Assembly: GCA_010015675.1 (NCBI GenBank)
Contig: ML976978.1
Span: forward strand, 1,619,683 to 1,683,682
Direction of reading: 5' to 3'
Length of the DNA: 64,000 bases
Source: Byssothecium circinans
Taxonomy: Eukaryota > Ascomycota > Dothideomycetes > Pleosporales > Massarinaceae
The notes under the pieces are model-generated. The model had not been told where the DNA came from. It made no database searches and was given only the letters and a program-made list of their open reading frames with translations. Numbering within the stretch: the stretch's first letter is position 1; the number at the start of each line of letters is the position of its first letter. Shown one piece after another: positions 21,413 to 33,461 of the stretch. The position numbers and the translations under genes are program-made.

Positions 21413-22825
21413 GACGACGACGGGAGTGGAAATTTTGATTAGTGCAGTGCTTGAGCTGGAAAAGCCAAGTCTTGAAAAAGAGAGACGAGTGTAGGAAGTG
21501 AAGTGAGTGAGTGAGTGAGTGAGGTTGAGGAAGAAGAAAGACAGAAGCAACAGCGAGGTCATTTATATCCTCCATCCTACCACTTGTGCCACGGCAGCGA
21601 GATCGGAATCACGTAATTCCACACGGTGGCACCGCTGATAACTCTAATTGCAGGAGGAGCAAGAGCAAGATAAAGGTCGAGCGCGGTGTGGGTGTGAGAT
21701 TGGTCGTTCCTTCCTCCTCGACCCAACCGCGCCCGACATCGCTCAGCGGTGTGCCTGTCCAACCGGAGTTAACCACAGATCATTGAGGTGTTTCTTGTTC
21801 GTTTGATTTATTAAGGGATGTGGACCATGGTATGGCATACTGAGTCTGGCTATGGTTGTCGGTGATGTACTGGTGCTGGTGTCTGGTCGTTGTGGCACTG
21901 GGAAGCGAATAATAGGGCAGTGCTCATGTACGACGGCAAGTTGCTTTGTGCCTGCCCATCAAGTAAGGTTCAGTGATATTAGTAGCACAAAGACAAGTGG
22001 ATAGTGGAGATGAATGAAGTTTCAAAGAAAAGGTCGACGAGTGCTGCGCGACGAGAGCTGGAGACAGCACCGAGGCCATAGCAAATGAACTGACACAAAG
22101 GAATTGAGGAGGAATGGCTCCCAATGTTCAAGGATTGAAGATCATAGAGGTAGATGTCAAGTCGAATCGACCAAGAAACCAAAATATCTCCTCAACCAAG
22201 AGCCATGCATTTACACACAACCATCCCCTGGTGTCATTCGTCAGACTGTACAAATACGAAGCTCTAGCTCCACAAAAAGAATGGGGAAAAACTCACTACG
22301 AACTCAGGTCTACCAGCAGCCGCTCAGGACTCGACATATTCATCCACAGCCATCCAGTCCCAATTTCTCCCTTAGCAGCAGATCCCAATCCCGCTAGGAC
22401 GCCCGTTGAACTCGACCTAACACCTCGATACTGGACCTCCTCCAGCAACACGAACAAATCAACATGGCTCCGCGCAATCCCACCACGCGCCCCAAGCTCC
22501 CTCAAACAGCCAACAGCCCACCCACACACTACCCGATATTCGCATTTCCGAATGCGCATCTCTACCCTCACCCAGTGTCTGTATCTCTTCCCACAGGAAA
22601 TTAACGATTCCGCATTGCGTCACTGCACCCGACAAAACACGTAAACGCGTCACGTCGATAACGACACACTTTCCCCGCAGCCCACAAGCTCCAAATCACC
22701 CCACAACAGCGCGCCTCACCACCCCGCGCAATCCTTTCCCTCTCGAAAAGTTCTTTCTATTTCCTTTTTGCTATTTCCTTTTTCCCTCCTCGTCGTATTC
22801 TTCATCGCAACCAATCCATCATCCC
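21413..22825. other. noncoding spacer between divergent genes
   Basis: Contains the upstream region of both flanking genes. A 176-codon frame at 22114-22644 (+) has no recognisable features and is not called. Confidence 0.45.
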
Positions 22826-23964
22826 ATGATGCCGCCAGTACCACCACCGCCGCACGACTGCCCCGCCCCGCCTCCAACCATCAGCGACATTCCCTCCTCG
22901 CCGCAATCCACCACATCCAAAGTCACCGCATGCAAAGCCTCCCTCCCATCCCCAACATCTCCCCCGCCCAAAGCCAAAACGCGCCGCTCCAAACTCATCG
23001 TCGTAGACCCTCCCGTCGTCCCACTCGAAACCGCCGTCTGGGCGCCCTGGACCGCCATGTCCGTCCACCTCGGCACATCGAGCAACGTCTGGGGTCCCTC
23101 GACGGAGATCTGGGCAGGCAGAGGCGAGAAGAAAGGAGGCAAAGGCAAAGGCGAGGATGCGCGCGCATCACCTTGTGAAGCGGACGCTTCCAGCTGCGAT
23201 TCCATCGAAGGGGCTGACCGGCCGCGTCACCGGTGTCCGCATATCGATGGCTATACGCAGGTTCTCACCCGGGCGCTTGCCCTGCTGGTGCATCTAATCA
23301 TCATGGCGCTTGTCGGCGTCAGCGCGCTGAGCTCGCCGCATGAGTTCCACGTAGTTGTCACCGTCTATGGCATTGTGAGTTTGACCTCTGCGCTAGATCG
23401 AAGAAAGGGTCTGGAACGGACTGGAACTGCAACTGACCCCAAGATCGCAAGATGATATACGAAGTCCTCCTCAACCTCGTCGAGATCCTCTCTCTGACCT
23501 CTCCGCCCACGCCGTACATTCATCTGGTTGAACCCACCGAGGAAGGTCAATCCTTTCTCTCCCGCATCCGCTTCTTCCCCGATGCAAACACTTATCATGC
23601 GTCGCGTTTTCTCCGCCTACCCTCGGGATATCTGCTCCTCGCCGAGCTTGGCGCCATCGCGGGCTTGGTATTTGTCGTCTATTCTCTTTTCGACCCGCCC
23701 TGCAGTCAAGCCGGCGAGAACGAAAGGAAGGCCCATGGCGCTAGACACAGCTTGGAAGAGAACGGTGGCAAAAGGGATATACTCATTGGTGACAAGAATC
23801 TTAATGCGGTTGCATTCGTGCTCGCACTCTTGGGCTTGCTCCTCCATATTGGGCTTGCTTTTTCTGCGGGGACGCATTTGATGACCAGGGCGATGAGGAA
23901 GCTGAAGTTGGCTAGGCAGGAAGAAGATGGTACAAGGAGCGTAAATGAAGCAGGTGGACTATGA
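22826..23964 (+). CDS. proline-rich four-TM membrane protein, 353 aa
   Basis: Exons 22826-23374 and 23452-23964 with a 77-bp intron joined in phase 0 (VTVYGI/MIYEVLLNLVEI), which rebuilds one membrane helix. The first 130 residues are Pro/Ser-rich and hydrophilic. Four hydrophobic segments follow: about 148-170 (LALLVHLIIMALVGVSAL), 176-200, 238-258 (LLLAELGAIAGLVFVVYSLF) and 305-327. The C-terminus is short and charged. Two ATGs lie in tandem at 22826. Topology suggests an integral endomembrane or plasma-membrane protein. No family recognised. Confidence 0.78.
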
Positions 23965-24284
23965 GACAATGGTGAGAATGAATTGCAGAAGGGGAGATGA
24001 TGCCGTGGTTGGCTGGTATATTTGTCGAGGAGAGAAAAGAAAGAACCGGGGAACGGGCGATGTCTTGGAAGGAAACCCCTCCATGAGATTGACTTGGGTT
24101 GCATGCAAGTTGTACACGACACTGTCTCGTACCTTATTTGCATAGTCAGCATCGCACTACCAGAGAGTAGGACGAGTAGGAAAGGGATTGGAAACCATAC
24201 CCAAACCCTCCACCAACCCCCAATTGTACAGTAATACCCACCAATCAAACCCATCCGTGCACATAACACACCCACACCCGTCTT
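23965..24284. other. convergent 3' spacer
   Basis: Between two convergent membrane-protein genes. Nothing seen. Confidence 0.55.
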
Positions 24285-24815
24285 TCAAGCCGGTCCCCTC
24301 CCCCTAGCAAACGTAACCATCATATACAAAACCCCAAAACTCATCCCCACCCCGGTCCCTCCCAGCACCGCCCTCACACCCCCAATCCCCCCAACCCGGC
24401 TCCGCGCCACCATCCCCCCAACCACAGCGCCCAACCCCGCACCCCCAAAAGCCACGAGATCCGTAACCTCCTGGCCCCGATTCTGCAACAACCGCCAACT
24501 CCTATCCTTCCACTCGATCTCCTCCCTGCCGTACATCCTCCCGGCCGTCGCGACGAGTCCGAAGATGCCGCCGGCGACAAGGCCGCGCGACGAATGCACC
24601 AGGTGTCGCTGGAGTAGTTGGACGCTGAGGGGGGTACGCGGGTTCGGGTTTCGGGGGGCAGCGTTGCGGGAGGAGAGGTAGACGGCGATGGGGGCCGTGA
24701 AGATGGGGATGAAGGAGCCCGTCATTGCTCCCGCGCGGAAGGTGTGCAGGTAGAGGATTGTGCGGGCGTAGGGTTGGTCTTCTGCGTAGGGCGGGTGGGG
24801 GAAGAGAGATGTCAT
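24285..24815 (-). CDS. small glycine-zipper membrane protein, 176 aa
   Basis: A single exon starting at 24815 with MTSLFPHPPYAEDQPYARTI. It has hydrophobic segments near residues 27-48 (AGAMTGSFIPIFTAPIAVYL), 77-92, 120-137 and 147-170, several with GxxxG-type spacing (GGAGLGAVVGGMVA; GGTGVGMSFGVL). The size, soluble N-terminus and glycine-zipper helices are like fungal mitochondrial or organellar four-helix proteins, but I cannot name the family. Codon use is very C/G-rich at third positions, more so than neighbours. Confidence 0.7.
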   Translation of the reverse strand: MTSLFPHPPYAEDQPYARTILYLHTFRAGAMTGSFIPIFTAPIAVYLSSRNAAPRNPNPRTPLSVQLLQRHLVHSSRGLVAGGIFGLVATAGRMYGREEIEWKDRSWRLLQNRGQEVTDLVAFGGAGLGAVVGGMVARSRVGGIGGVRAVLGGTGVGMSFGVLYMMVTFARGRGPA

Positions 24816-25774
24816 TGTTACGGTGGGAGAGGGAGTGGAGGCGGGAGCGGGAGGTTTCGTCGATTGTTCGGTGGGATGGGATGGGATCGGATGGTATGGG
24901 GGTCGCGTTTGCGTTTGCGGTTGCGGTTGCGCTCGCGGTCAAGCTTGTGGATGGGATATCGACGGCTTGCGGTGTCGTTGGATGGCGTGTTCAGTATCTG
25001 ATAGGATGGAAAGGGCTCGCTCGTTGTATTTCCTTTGTTTCCGTCCTACGATGAGTCCTGGAGGTTCTTCAGATCGTTTTTTCGAGAGGCCACGTCGAGG
25101 CAATTCCCGAGCGGCGGGAGGACCTGTTCCTTTTTTTAATGTTCATATCGAAGGCCGTGCTGCTTATTTATACTATTTGGTATAGCGTATAGCGTGGTGG
25201 GTTGTTGGTTTGGGTCTGTCGTCGCAAGTTGTAAGAAACGCCCCGTGCGTGTGTGGCTTAAAGCCGACATCCGATATCGACTGACCAATGACGCGTGGGC
25301 ATTACTCATGCGCTTTACTCGTCTAGGGTGTAGTGGCGGAGTTCCTGCGTAGCTGGTCCACGGCGGAGGTGGAGCTCCTGTAAATACGGCAATTATTGAG
25401 GGGTTGTTTTCGCATAGGGAGAGATGGGTACAGTCACGCGTCAAAAATCTGGGCACGCTTTCTCCTGTTTGGCCTGCTGCATTTGTGAAATGGTGTACAT
25501 GTAACACTTCTGTCCAAGTACAATATATAGGAAGAGCACCTGCAGGAACAGTAAGTGCTGACAGTAAGTCAAGTGACAAGCGAACAATCGTCAACAGCAA
25601 GTTGGTACTGAAAAGGAATGGTATATACTAAACGCTAAAACGATGACCACACTATCTAAACACCGATTAAAATGCAAATCCACCCACCTCCATATCCGTG
25701 CCAACCCATCCATCTCCATACACGTCTATACACAACGAAAAAGACGCATCTCGTGATCTCAGCTCAACCCACAC
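24816..25774. other. noncoding spacer
   Basis: Promoter of the small membrane protein and 3' side of the beta-glucosidase gene. A 154-codon minus frame (25136-25600) has no recognisable features. Nothing else seen. Confidence 0.5.
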
Positions 25775-28700
25775 TCACCAAGTCCCCTTCAACGGCAAAT
25801 CGCGGCTCGAAAACCCAACACCAATCTCAAACTCGCCCTCGCTAGGCAAAACCCAATTCTGGCTCTCCACATCCCAAAAGCTCAAATCCCTCCTCGTCAA
25901 CTTAAACTCGACCATCTGTCGATTGCCTCCGGCACCACCATGCGTACTGCCCTTGATACCTTTCAAGTTTCCCTCTTTCTGCGCCTCAACATGCACCTTT
26001 TCAAAGCCTCGCAGGACTTTGACGGGGAAATCGATGAGCTCGCCTGTCTTGGGATGCGCGTAGTTCTTCGGGTACGAGATGTAGAGTTGCACGACGCAGG
26101 ATCCGGCCACCGTGCCGATGTTGGTCACCGAGGCGGAGACGGTGACGAGAGAGGAGTAGAGGTCTGGGTTTCCGCCTTGGGCGCCGCCGGCGGGCGAGAG
26201 TGGGGATTGCAGGAGGGACGCTTTGATGGGCGATTTGTGGATGTCGTCTGTTTTGGAGAGGTAGGGGTAGATGTACTTTTCGACCTTGTGGAATCCGTCG
26301 GGGAAGAGTGCGGATTTGGGGTCTGGTAGGTCGATTGAGTAGAATGGCGGCTCGATGCCTGAAGGCCGGGGGGCGGGGTGTGGTGTCTTGGGTCTGAGGG
26401 ATGAGATCAGGAGGGAGGAGAGGTGAAATGTCGTGTAAGAAAGACCGAAACCAAATTCGTAGCGTGGAGCTATGTCTTTCTTGTCGAAATATCTATAGTC
26501 GATGTAGAGACCTTCGGAGAAGTTTTGTTGCGGCGAAAGGCCATCTACTGGGCTAGGTAAATATTTGATCTTGCTGCCGGGGCCGTAGTCCTCTTCTTTC
26601 TTGGCAATGGTGTAGGGAAGATGGCCGGAGGGGTTGACGTCGCCGAAGAGAATGTCCACAAGAGCGTTTCCGGACTCTTGGCCGGGAAGATTGGCGATCA
26701 GAATCGATTTGACATTGGGAAGTTCAACAAACTTCTCTAGGATCACGGGACCGACGTTATGGATGATCACAACAACGTCGCCCTTGCCTTTTCCGCAGCC
26801 TTTAGCAACGTCTTGGATGAGCTTGTCGCCATTCTTCTGGAGGTTGAGGTCGTTTCGGTCACCGTGAACATCTGGTAAAGTTAGCCTTGCTTGGCCTTGA
26901 AAGATTGGTAGAAGACTGCTTACCTTCCCACTTCAAGAACCCCTCACCCGCATCAGAGTTAGCGAAGACAATGCACAAGTCCTGGTCCTCGAGAATCTCC
27001 TTCTGCTTCGGTACCTTATTCTCTGGCCAATCCGTCACATATACAGAGTCGCTGTTGAAAGCTTTCCGGATTGCAGTCAATGGCTCCACAAGATACGGAT
27101 AATCAACAGCGCCGCTACCCCATCCAGATGCCAGAGTCCCTTCATTGCAATGTTGGTCCGCACAGTGGTTGATACCATCCCGGGGCAAACGAGCGTCTTC
27201 GCCAAAGATGCCGACGCGGAACTTGGTGCCCTGGTTGCTGGCCTTTTCATGTTCTTTCCAACCATTGCGGTCGAGGGGCAGAACATTGTTCTCATTCTTC
27301 ACAAGCACAGTTCCTTCGGCAGCGATCTTGCGAACGAGAGTCCCGTGAAACTCGTCGCCCTTACCCTGCGCGTCAACAAATTTGTTCACCACACCTGTGG
27401 TCGTATCTGATGGACTCCCCTCGTGAATTTTGCCCACTTCCTCATTTGTCCATGAACTAAAGTTGGGCCCATCGAGCGACCATTTATCTTGACCGACTTG
27501 GTACCAGGATGCAACGATACGAGTTACCATATCGTCAAGGCGGTCGATAGGTACACTGCCGTTGAGAACAGATTTTGTGAGTGCAGGGCCCCACAAACTC
27601 TCGCCGTTGGCCCAGCGGAGACCGTCGCCGGGCATGGACATGTCAAGGCCAGCGAGTGCAGCAGCAACTCCAGAGCGTTGAGCAAGCCAGTCAGACTGGA
27701 TAAAGCCTTGGAAACCCATCTCATCTTTGAGAATGCCATTCATGAGCTTGCTGTTCTGGCAGGCGTAGGAGCCGTTGACCTACCATATATCAGATTAGCA
27801 CTCGCATCATCATATACTTCTCGGAATGCGACATAAGTACCTGGTTATAAGAACACATTATGGAAACGACGCCCGCTCTTATCGAGTCCGCGAAAGGCCA
27901 AGCATAGAGCTCGTGCAACGTTCTATCGTCAATGTTACTCGAGATAGCATTTGGCAGTCCCCATTCCCATGCCTGTCGAAAATGCTCCTGCTCGTTGCCA
28001 ACAAAATGTTTTGCCGTAGCCATAACACCCTCTTCTTGAATGCCCTTAATCGTCTGCGCAGCCGCCACGCCCTGCAGCACCGGATCACTTCCAAAGCCCT
28101 CCCAGTTTCTCCCTCCAGCCGGCAAGCGTCCAATCGGTCCCATCGCAGGACCAAGAAGCACGTTTATACCTTTCAGCCTCGCCTCTTTGCCATGCGCTTT
28201 GCCCCGTTGGTACATTAGCTCTTTGTTCCACGTCGCCCCAACAGTGACACCAGCAGGGAACGCCGTGATATTATCCGCAAACCGTATCCCCAGCGGTCCG
28301 TCCTGTAGACACAGTGCCGGAAACTTTAGCCTCTCGACTGGTCCCGTATTTCCCACACACATCTGCATACTCCAACCTGTCCCTGTTGTGATGTTCACTT
28401 TCTCCACCAGTGTCATTTGTTTCACCAGCTCCGCAGCTTTCTTATACGACTCCTCCCACTCCTTCACCGTCCCTCCCTTTGGTGTGGGATACCACGGCGG
28501 ACTCAACCCATCTCTCCCCATCGTCTTCTGGTATGCCCACAGTCCTCCCGCTGTGAACAACAGCACGACCGCTGCGACAAATAGCAACACCCAGCAGCAC
28601 ACTTGTTTGATGCCACAAGTCCGACCCGTTGGTCTCGGTCTCGGCCGCCCCAGCTCAGCATCTTTAAACGACGGTTTCCGCGTCCGTAGATCGCCGGTAC

Positions 28701-28878
28701 TCTTCTTTCGTTTCAGAGTTCCCGCATCGTAGTTTAGCGGGTCGTATTCTTCGAGGTCTTCAAATTCCGAGGATGCGTCTGAGTCGAACGAGGGTCGTGT
28801 GGGACTGTCGTCATCGACGGGCGCATCGAGTTTGGAATATTTGCCGCGACGAAGCTCGTGGAGCTCGGTGGGAGGCAT
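25775..28878 (-). CDS. membrane-anchored GH3 beta-glucosidase, 996 aa
   Basis: Three exons: 28878-27841, 27779-26924, 26871-25775. The first 90 residues are hydrophilic and acidic, then a membrane helix (about 93-116, VCCWVLLFVAAVVLLFTAGG) with no cleavable signal, so it is a type II protein with the catalytic part outside or in a lumen. The GH3 N-terminal barrel follows (LQDGPLGIR, GRNWEGFGSDP, ATAKHFVGNEQE). The nucleophile is Asp376 in GFIQSDWLAQRSG, rebuilt after the first splice. LDMSMPGDG is the family hallmark. The second GH3 domain has GEGFLKWEG, and a fibronectin-III-like domain closes the protein (FDVESQN-type end; SFWDVESQNWVLPSEGEFEI). The architecture matches the fungal TM-containing beta-glucosidase E type. 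It hydrolyses terminal beta-D-glucosyl residues. Confidence 0.95.
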
Positions 28879-29346
28879 CTTTTCGGCACCTTGAATGGTA
28901 ATCTACGTGACAAAGGAGAGAGGTAGCTGGAAAGACAGTTGTGTATGGGCAAGATGGCGACTTTATGAAACGGCAGTAGCTCAGAGGCCCTATTATGTAC
29001 TAGCGTCGAGGCATGAGGCTGTTTGATGTCACAGCGACCGGGAAGGCTAAAGCGAATGACAAAACAGAAACCGGTGAAGAGAAAAGATGTGCTGCGGGAG
29101 CGTGGTGATACGGAATTGTCGTGGCAGACGTCGGGGCTTTCGCGCGATGATCTTTTCCGCCCCTGACGATACCGCTCCTCCGAACTCCCCGCGCCACTTC
29201 CGCGGGCGGACCCACTCTATTTCCATTTCACGGTGCACAGCATCACTCATATATCATTTTCGTGCTGTTTTGGTATCTGTAAACCTGTTCTATACTTTCA
29301 TAATATTCAAACGCTGAAACTAATATTTACAGAAAATGCTCCACTT
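28879..29346. other. noncoding spacer
   Basis: Promoter of the beta-glucosidase and 3' end of the 2-methylcitrate synthase gene. No further feature seen. Confidence 0.55.
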
Positions 29347-30982
29347 CTACGCGCCGACCTGGTCCAAAATGCCCTGCAGGTTAATACTCTTCGGGCGCTC
29401 GATGGGCAGACCCAGTGCCCTGTCCCATATAAGTTGTGCGAGGGGCCCAAGGCCACGACTGACACCAAAAGTTGCAGTGTAGTACAGTGTCTCCGTGAAG
29501 CCATAGTGGTGGAAGAGTACACCAGAGGACGAATCGACGTTGGGGTACGGGTTCTTGGTCTATTCCACACGTTTAGTAAACCTTCCCATACAAATGAACC
29601 AGACGTATTCTCACCTTTCCATGCTTGGTAAGCACACCCGGCGCGACTTCCGAATTCTTCTTGACGAGCTGGTAGACAGGATCGGCCGCGATTTCCGGTC
29701 GAGCATCGGCAAAGTCCATCAATGCCTCGAAACGCGGGTCTGGCTTCCTCAATACGGCATGACCATATCCGGGAATGACACGCCCCGACTTGAGAATGCT
29801 CCAGAGGTGGTTGGTGACGTCGCTCTCGGTGAATTTGGTGCCAACAGACTTCTGCATGTCCAGAATAAAGCGGAGCACTTCCTGCGCGGCGAGACCATGA
29901 AGGGGCCCAGCAAGGCCTTGAAGCCCGGCAGAGTACGACAGGAAGGGGTCACTGAGTGCACTACCAACCAAATGGGTAGTGTGAGCGGAAACATTGCCAC
30001 CCTCGTGGTCACCGTGGAGCGCGAGATACAGACGTAGCAGGTCTTGGAAACCCTCGTTCTCCTTCCCCGGCTTGCCCAACATTGCAGCAAAGTTATATGC
30101 CCAATCTTGATTCAGATCAATCTTGTTCGGGAGCGCCCCGCCTCCGCGGTAGGCATTTTGGTAGATTTTCGCAGCGATGGTGGGCAATTTCGCGAGTAGG
30201 CTGATGGAGTCGTCAAAGGTCGGCTCCCAGTAGTCGGCTTTGTTGATCCCCTGCGCGTACGCCTTTGCAAACTTCGACTCGTAGTTGAGTGCTGAGACGG
30301 CGCATGCGAACTGTGTCATCGGGTGGAGATCGGTCGGGAAATCATCAAGCATTTTTTCCACAAACTTGGGGATGCCGGCCTTCTCGGCAAGTTCTCGTGA
30401 AAGGCCACGAGTTTGTCCAACTGAAGGCACCTCGCCAGTCAAAAGAAGCCAAAACATAGCTTCGGGCAGCATCTCAGTGCCAGAGGTGCCCTTGGGGAGC
30501 TCCTTTTGGCAGTCCTTGATAGTCTTGCCATGAAATCGGATGCCCTCGTTGGCGTCCAGTACTGATCCTTCCCAGACCATAGCCTTCAGTCCCCTTGGAA
30601 TCGTCAAAATTGGGAAATATAAGGTATCGAGATGAAAACCCACCTCATTCCGCCGAGTGTGTTTTCCACCTTGACATCACCGAGCTTCTTGTCGGCATGG
30701 GCCTTAACTTTCTTCAGCAGCTCACGCTTCGCAGGTAGCACCTTCTTGAAGGTCTCCTTGAGGTCCGGCTCGGAAGCGGAGGAGTAACTGCATGTTTGCA
30801 CTGAGGAGTGGCCGGTTAGCTATGACGTATGCGGGGAAGGTCAATTGCATACTAGAAGTAAAAGGGCGAGCCGCCGAGGGCTGGAGAAGCTTTAATCAGC
30901 CCAATTCGCTCCAACCTCACATTATGAAGCTCACCTTTACAGCTCTCAGAGCTCTCGAAGCTGTGCGTGCACTCAAAGCCAT
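29347..30982 (-). CDS. mcsA: 2-methylcitrate synthase, mitochondrial, 471 aa
   Basis: Four exons: 30982-30935, 30819-30644, 30593-29615, 29559-29347. The start gives [16 protein letters not shown], an amphipathic basic mitochondrial presequence. The 115-bp first intron was placed so that [20 protein letters not shown] follows in frame. Citrate-synthase-fold marks include [34 protein letters not shown] (catalytic His) and [16 protein letters not shown] (second His region). The features [35 protein letters not shown] and the C-terminal [13 protein letters not shown] point to the methylcitrate rather than the plain citrate synthase branch. It condenses propionyl-CoA with oxaloacetate (and usually acetyl-CoA too). 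It is divergent from the matching lyase gene. Confidence 0.93.
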
Positions 30983-31479
30983 TACGACAGCTTAGTGAGG
31001 GGTAGCAGGGATGGATATTGTGGGGAAAAGTGACAACGTCGGCCTCAAGTTTCCAGACAGCAGAATTTCTCGTGGGAGCGGGCAATGGCTGCTGGCAGAT
31101 ATGAAGAAGAAGTCGAAGCAAACAAAAATGCAGCGGAAACCTTCGGCCTAAGGGCTGCACAAGATCATTAATGCGGCGGGCAAGCGCTCGCTGCCCTCGG
31201 CAATGCCGGAAACAGTTAGCCGCCTACTACCCTCGCGCCTCGGCCCGCCCATGTCCGACGTGACGATGACAAAGTTATCCAAACATCATCATGGGGTAGC
31301 AATCCCTCGGCAGACGTTTCTCACCATTCAAAATTATCTGATCCGCGGACGAGACGACGCTGCGACTATCCACTGCTAGAGATATCGACGGAAAGTTGAG
31401 GAGAAATCAATTGCCAGCCTCCACTGAGCATACCAAGCCACGTCCTCTCAATCGTGAAGAAAGAGACGGATAATCCACC
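30983..31479. promoter_or_regulatory. bidirectional promoter of the methylcitrate-cycle pair
   Basis: The 497 bp between the start codons of 2-methylcitrate synthase (-) and 2-methylisocitrate lyase (+). It contains the 8-bp palindrome TCCGCGGA (31342-31349), an inverted CCG/CGG pair of the sort bound by Zn(II)2Cys6 factors. The promoter role follows from gene layout; the palindrome's role is a guess. Confidence 0.5.
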
Positions 31480-33461
31480 ATGTTGCGAACAGTATCTCGA
31501 TCTGTGACGCGCCAGAACCGGTTTCTCGGGCTATCGCAGCGAACACCCCAGCTCCTCCGACCACTCTCCACGACCGCATGCCGCATGTCGAGCTCGCCGC
31601 TCAAGCCCGTAGACCCACCGATGTCGACAGCGCTGCCAGGCGACTCCTTCCAGCTCCTCGCTGAGACGTCGAAGGCAGGGCATGCGGAAGATGCGCTATT
31701 CAAGACGCAGGTGCAGCAGGTAAAGGACTGGTGGGCATCGCCACGATACAAGGGTATCAAGCGTCCATACTCGGCCGAGGATGTCGTGAGCAAGAGGGGA
31801 GCGCTACAGCAGATATATCCCAGCTCGCTGATGGCGCGGAAGCTCTTCAATTTATTTGAGGAGCGCGCAGCAAAGGGCGAGCCAGTACATACAAGTGCGT
31901 TGGTCCTATATTCTGTAGCCAATACAATAGCTAATGTATCTTCTCCGCAACGTAGTGGGTGCCATTGATCCCGTGCAGATGACCCAACAAGCCGCAAACC
32001 AGGAGGTTCTATACGTGTCCGGTTGGGCATGTTCTTCCGTCCTAACTACCACTAACGAAGTGTCGGCCGACTTTGGCGACTACCCTTACAACACCGTACC
32101 AAATCAAGTGCAGCGACTCTTCAAAGCGCAACAACTCCATGACCGCAAGAACTGGGACAACCGGAGGAAGCTGACGCCAGAGGAGCGTGCAAAGACGCCG
32201 TATCTAGATTACATGCGACCCATCATTGCAGATGGAGACACTGGCCACGGCGGTCTGTCCGCCGTCATCAAGCTGGCCAAGCTCTTCGCTGAAAATGGCG
32301 CTGCGGCTGTCCACTTCGAAGACCAGCTCCATGGTGGAAAGAAGTGTGGGCACCTTGCAGGAAAGGTGCTAGTACCTGTGGGCGACCACATCAACCGTCT
32401 CGTAGCCGCACGCTTTCAATGGGATACCATGGGCTGCGAGAACCTCGTCATCGCGCGAACCGACTCAGAAAGCGGCAAACTCATCTCAAGCGCCGTCGAT
32501 GTACGCGACCACGAATTCATCAAGGGCGTCACAGAAGACATTGAACCGCTCGCTGAGACCCTCCAAAATATGGAGGCTGCTGGCGCGCCCGGAAAGGAGA
32601 TTGATGCGTACGAGGCCGCTTGGGTGAAGAAACATAAGCTTTTCACTTTCGACGAGGCTGTAGTGCAGCACCTCGAGAAGGAAGGCGCATCCCAATCCTC
32701 CATAGAGGCCTACCTTAGCGAAGTCAAGGCGAACCCAGACTTCTCTCTCCTCAAGCGCCGAAAAGTTGCTGAAGGCTATACCAAATCCCCCGTGTACTTC
32801 AACTGGGATATCCCAAGAACACGTGAAGGTTTCTACCACTACAAAGCTGGCATCACAGCCGCCACGAAGCGAGCAAAGGAATTCGCTCCCTATGCCGATC
32901 TCCTCTGGGTTGAAACGGCCGACCCGAACGTTGAAAAAGCCGCCAGCTTCGCCAGTGAGATTAGAGAGAAGTATCCCGGCAAGAAGTTTGTCTATAACCT
33001 CTCGCCAAGCTTCAACTGGATGGGCCAAGGCTTCTCGGAAGAGTCGTTGAAGAACTTTGTCTGGGATCTCGCGAAGCATGGGTAATGCCGTCCATCGCTT
33101 TTATCTAGCCTTCCGGTTTTGCTAACAGTTACTCTGTAGATTCATCTTGCAGCTCATCTCCCTCGCTGGTCTCCACTCCACGGCCACCATCACCTGCGAA
33201 CTCTCCCGCGCCTTCAAGGACCAGGGCATGCTCGCCTATGTCAACCTTGTGCAGGCGCGCGAGAAGGAGCTAGGCTGTGACGTTCTTACGCATCAGAAGT
33301 GGAGTGGTGCTGGTTATATTGATGGCATTTTGGGGGCGATACAGAGCGGGAGCAGTGGAAGTAAGAGTATGGGTGAAGGGAACACGGAGTCTGGTAAGCT
33401 TCTCTGCCTTTTATGTCTTAACCCGTGGTGGGGAGATGCTAACATTTAAATAGGCTTTTAG
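31480..33461 (+). CDS. mclA: 2-methylisocitrate lyase, mitochondrial (isocitrate lyase family), 600 aa
   Basis: Four exons: 31480-31894, 31956-33081, 33140-33393 and the 8-base 33454-33461. The N-terminus ([20 protein letters not shown], then [10 protein letters not shown]) is a mitochondrial presequence, which separates it from glyoxysomal isocitrate lyase; it also lacks a C-terminal peroxisome signal (ends TESGF). Family features: [20 protein letters not shown], the active-site [13 protein letters not shown], and [10 protein letters not shown]. The enzyme splits 2-methylisocitrate to pyruvate and succinate, the last step of the methylcitrate cycle. Neighbouring synthase on the opposite strand supports this over Icl1. 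The last exon codes only the end of one Gly codon, Phe and the stop; if that intron is not removed, translation would stop a few codons later (after GKLLCLL...). Confidence 0.92.

Noticed and set aside
22114..22644. 176-codon plus frame
   Set aside because: No signal, domain or conserved pattern; an orphan gene cannot be excluded but nothing supports it.
29347..30982. Plain mitochondrial citrate synthase
   Set aside because: Sequence features around [20 protein letters not shown] and the INLQGIL end match the methylcitrate branch better.
31480..33461. Glyoxylate-cycle isocitrate lyase (Icl1)
   Set aside because: A mitochondrial presequence, no peroxisomal tail signal and the adjacent methylcitrate synthase favour methylisocitrate lyase.
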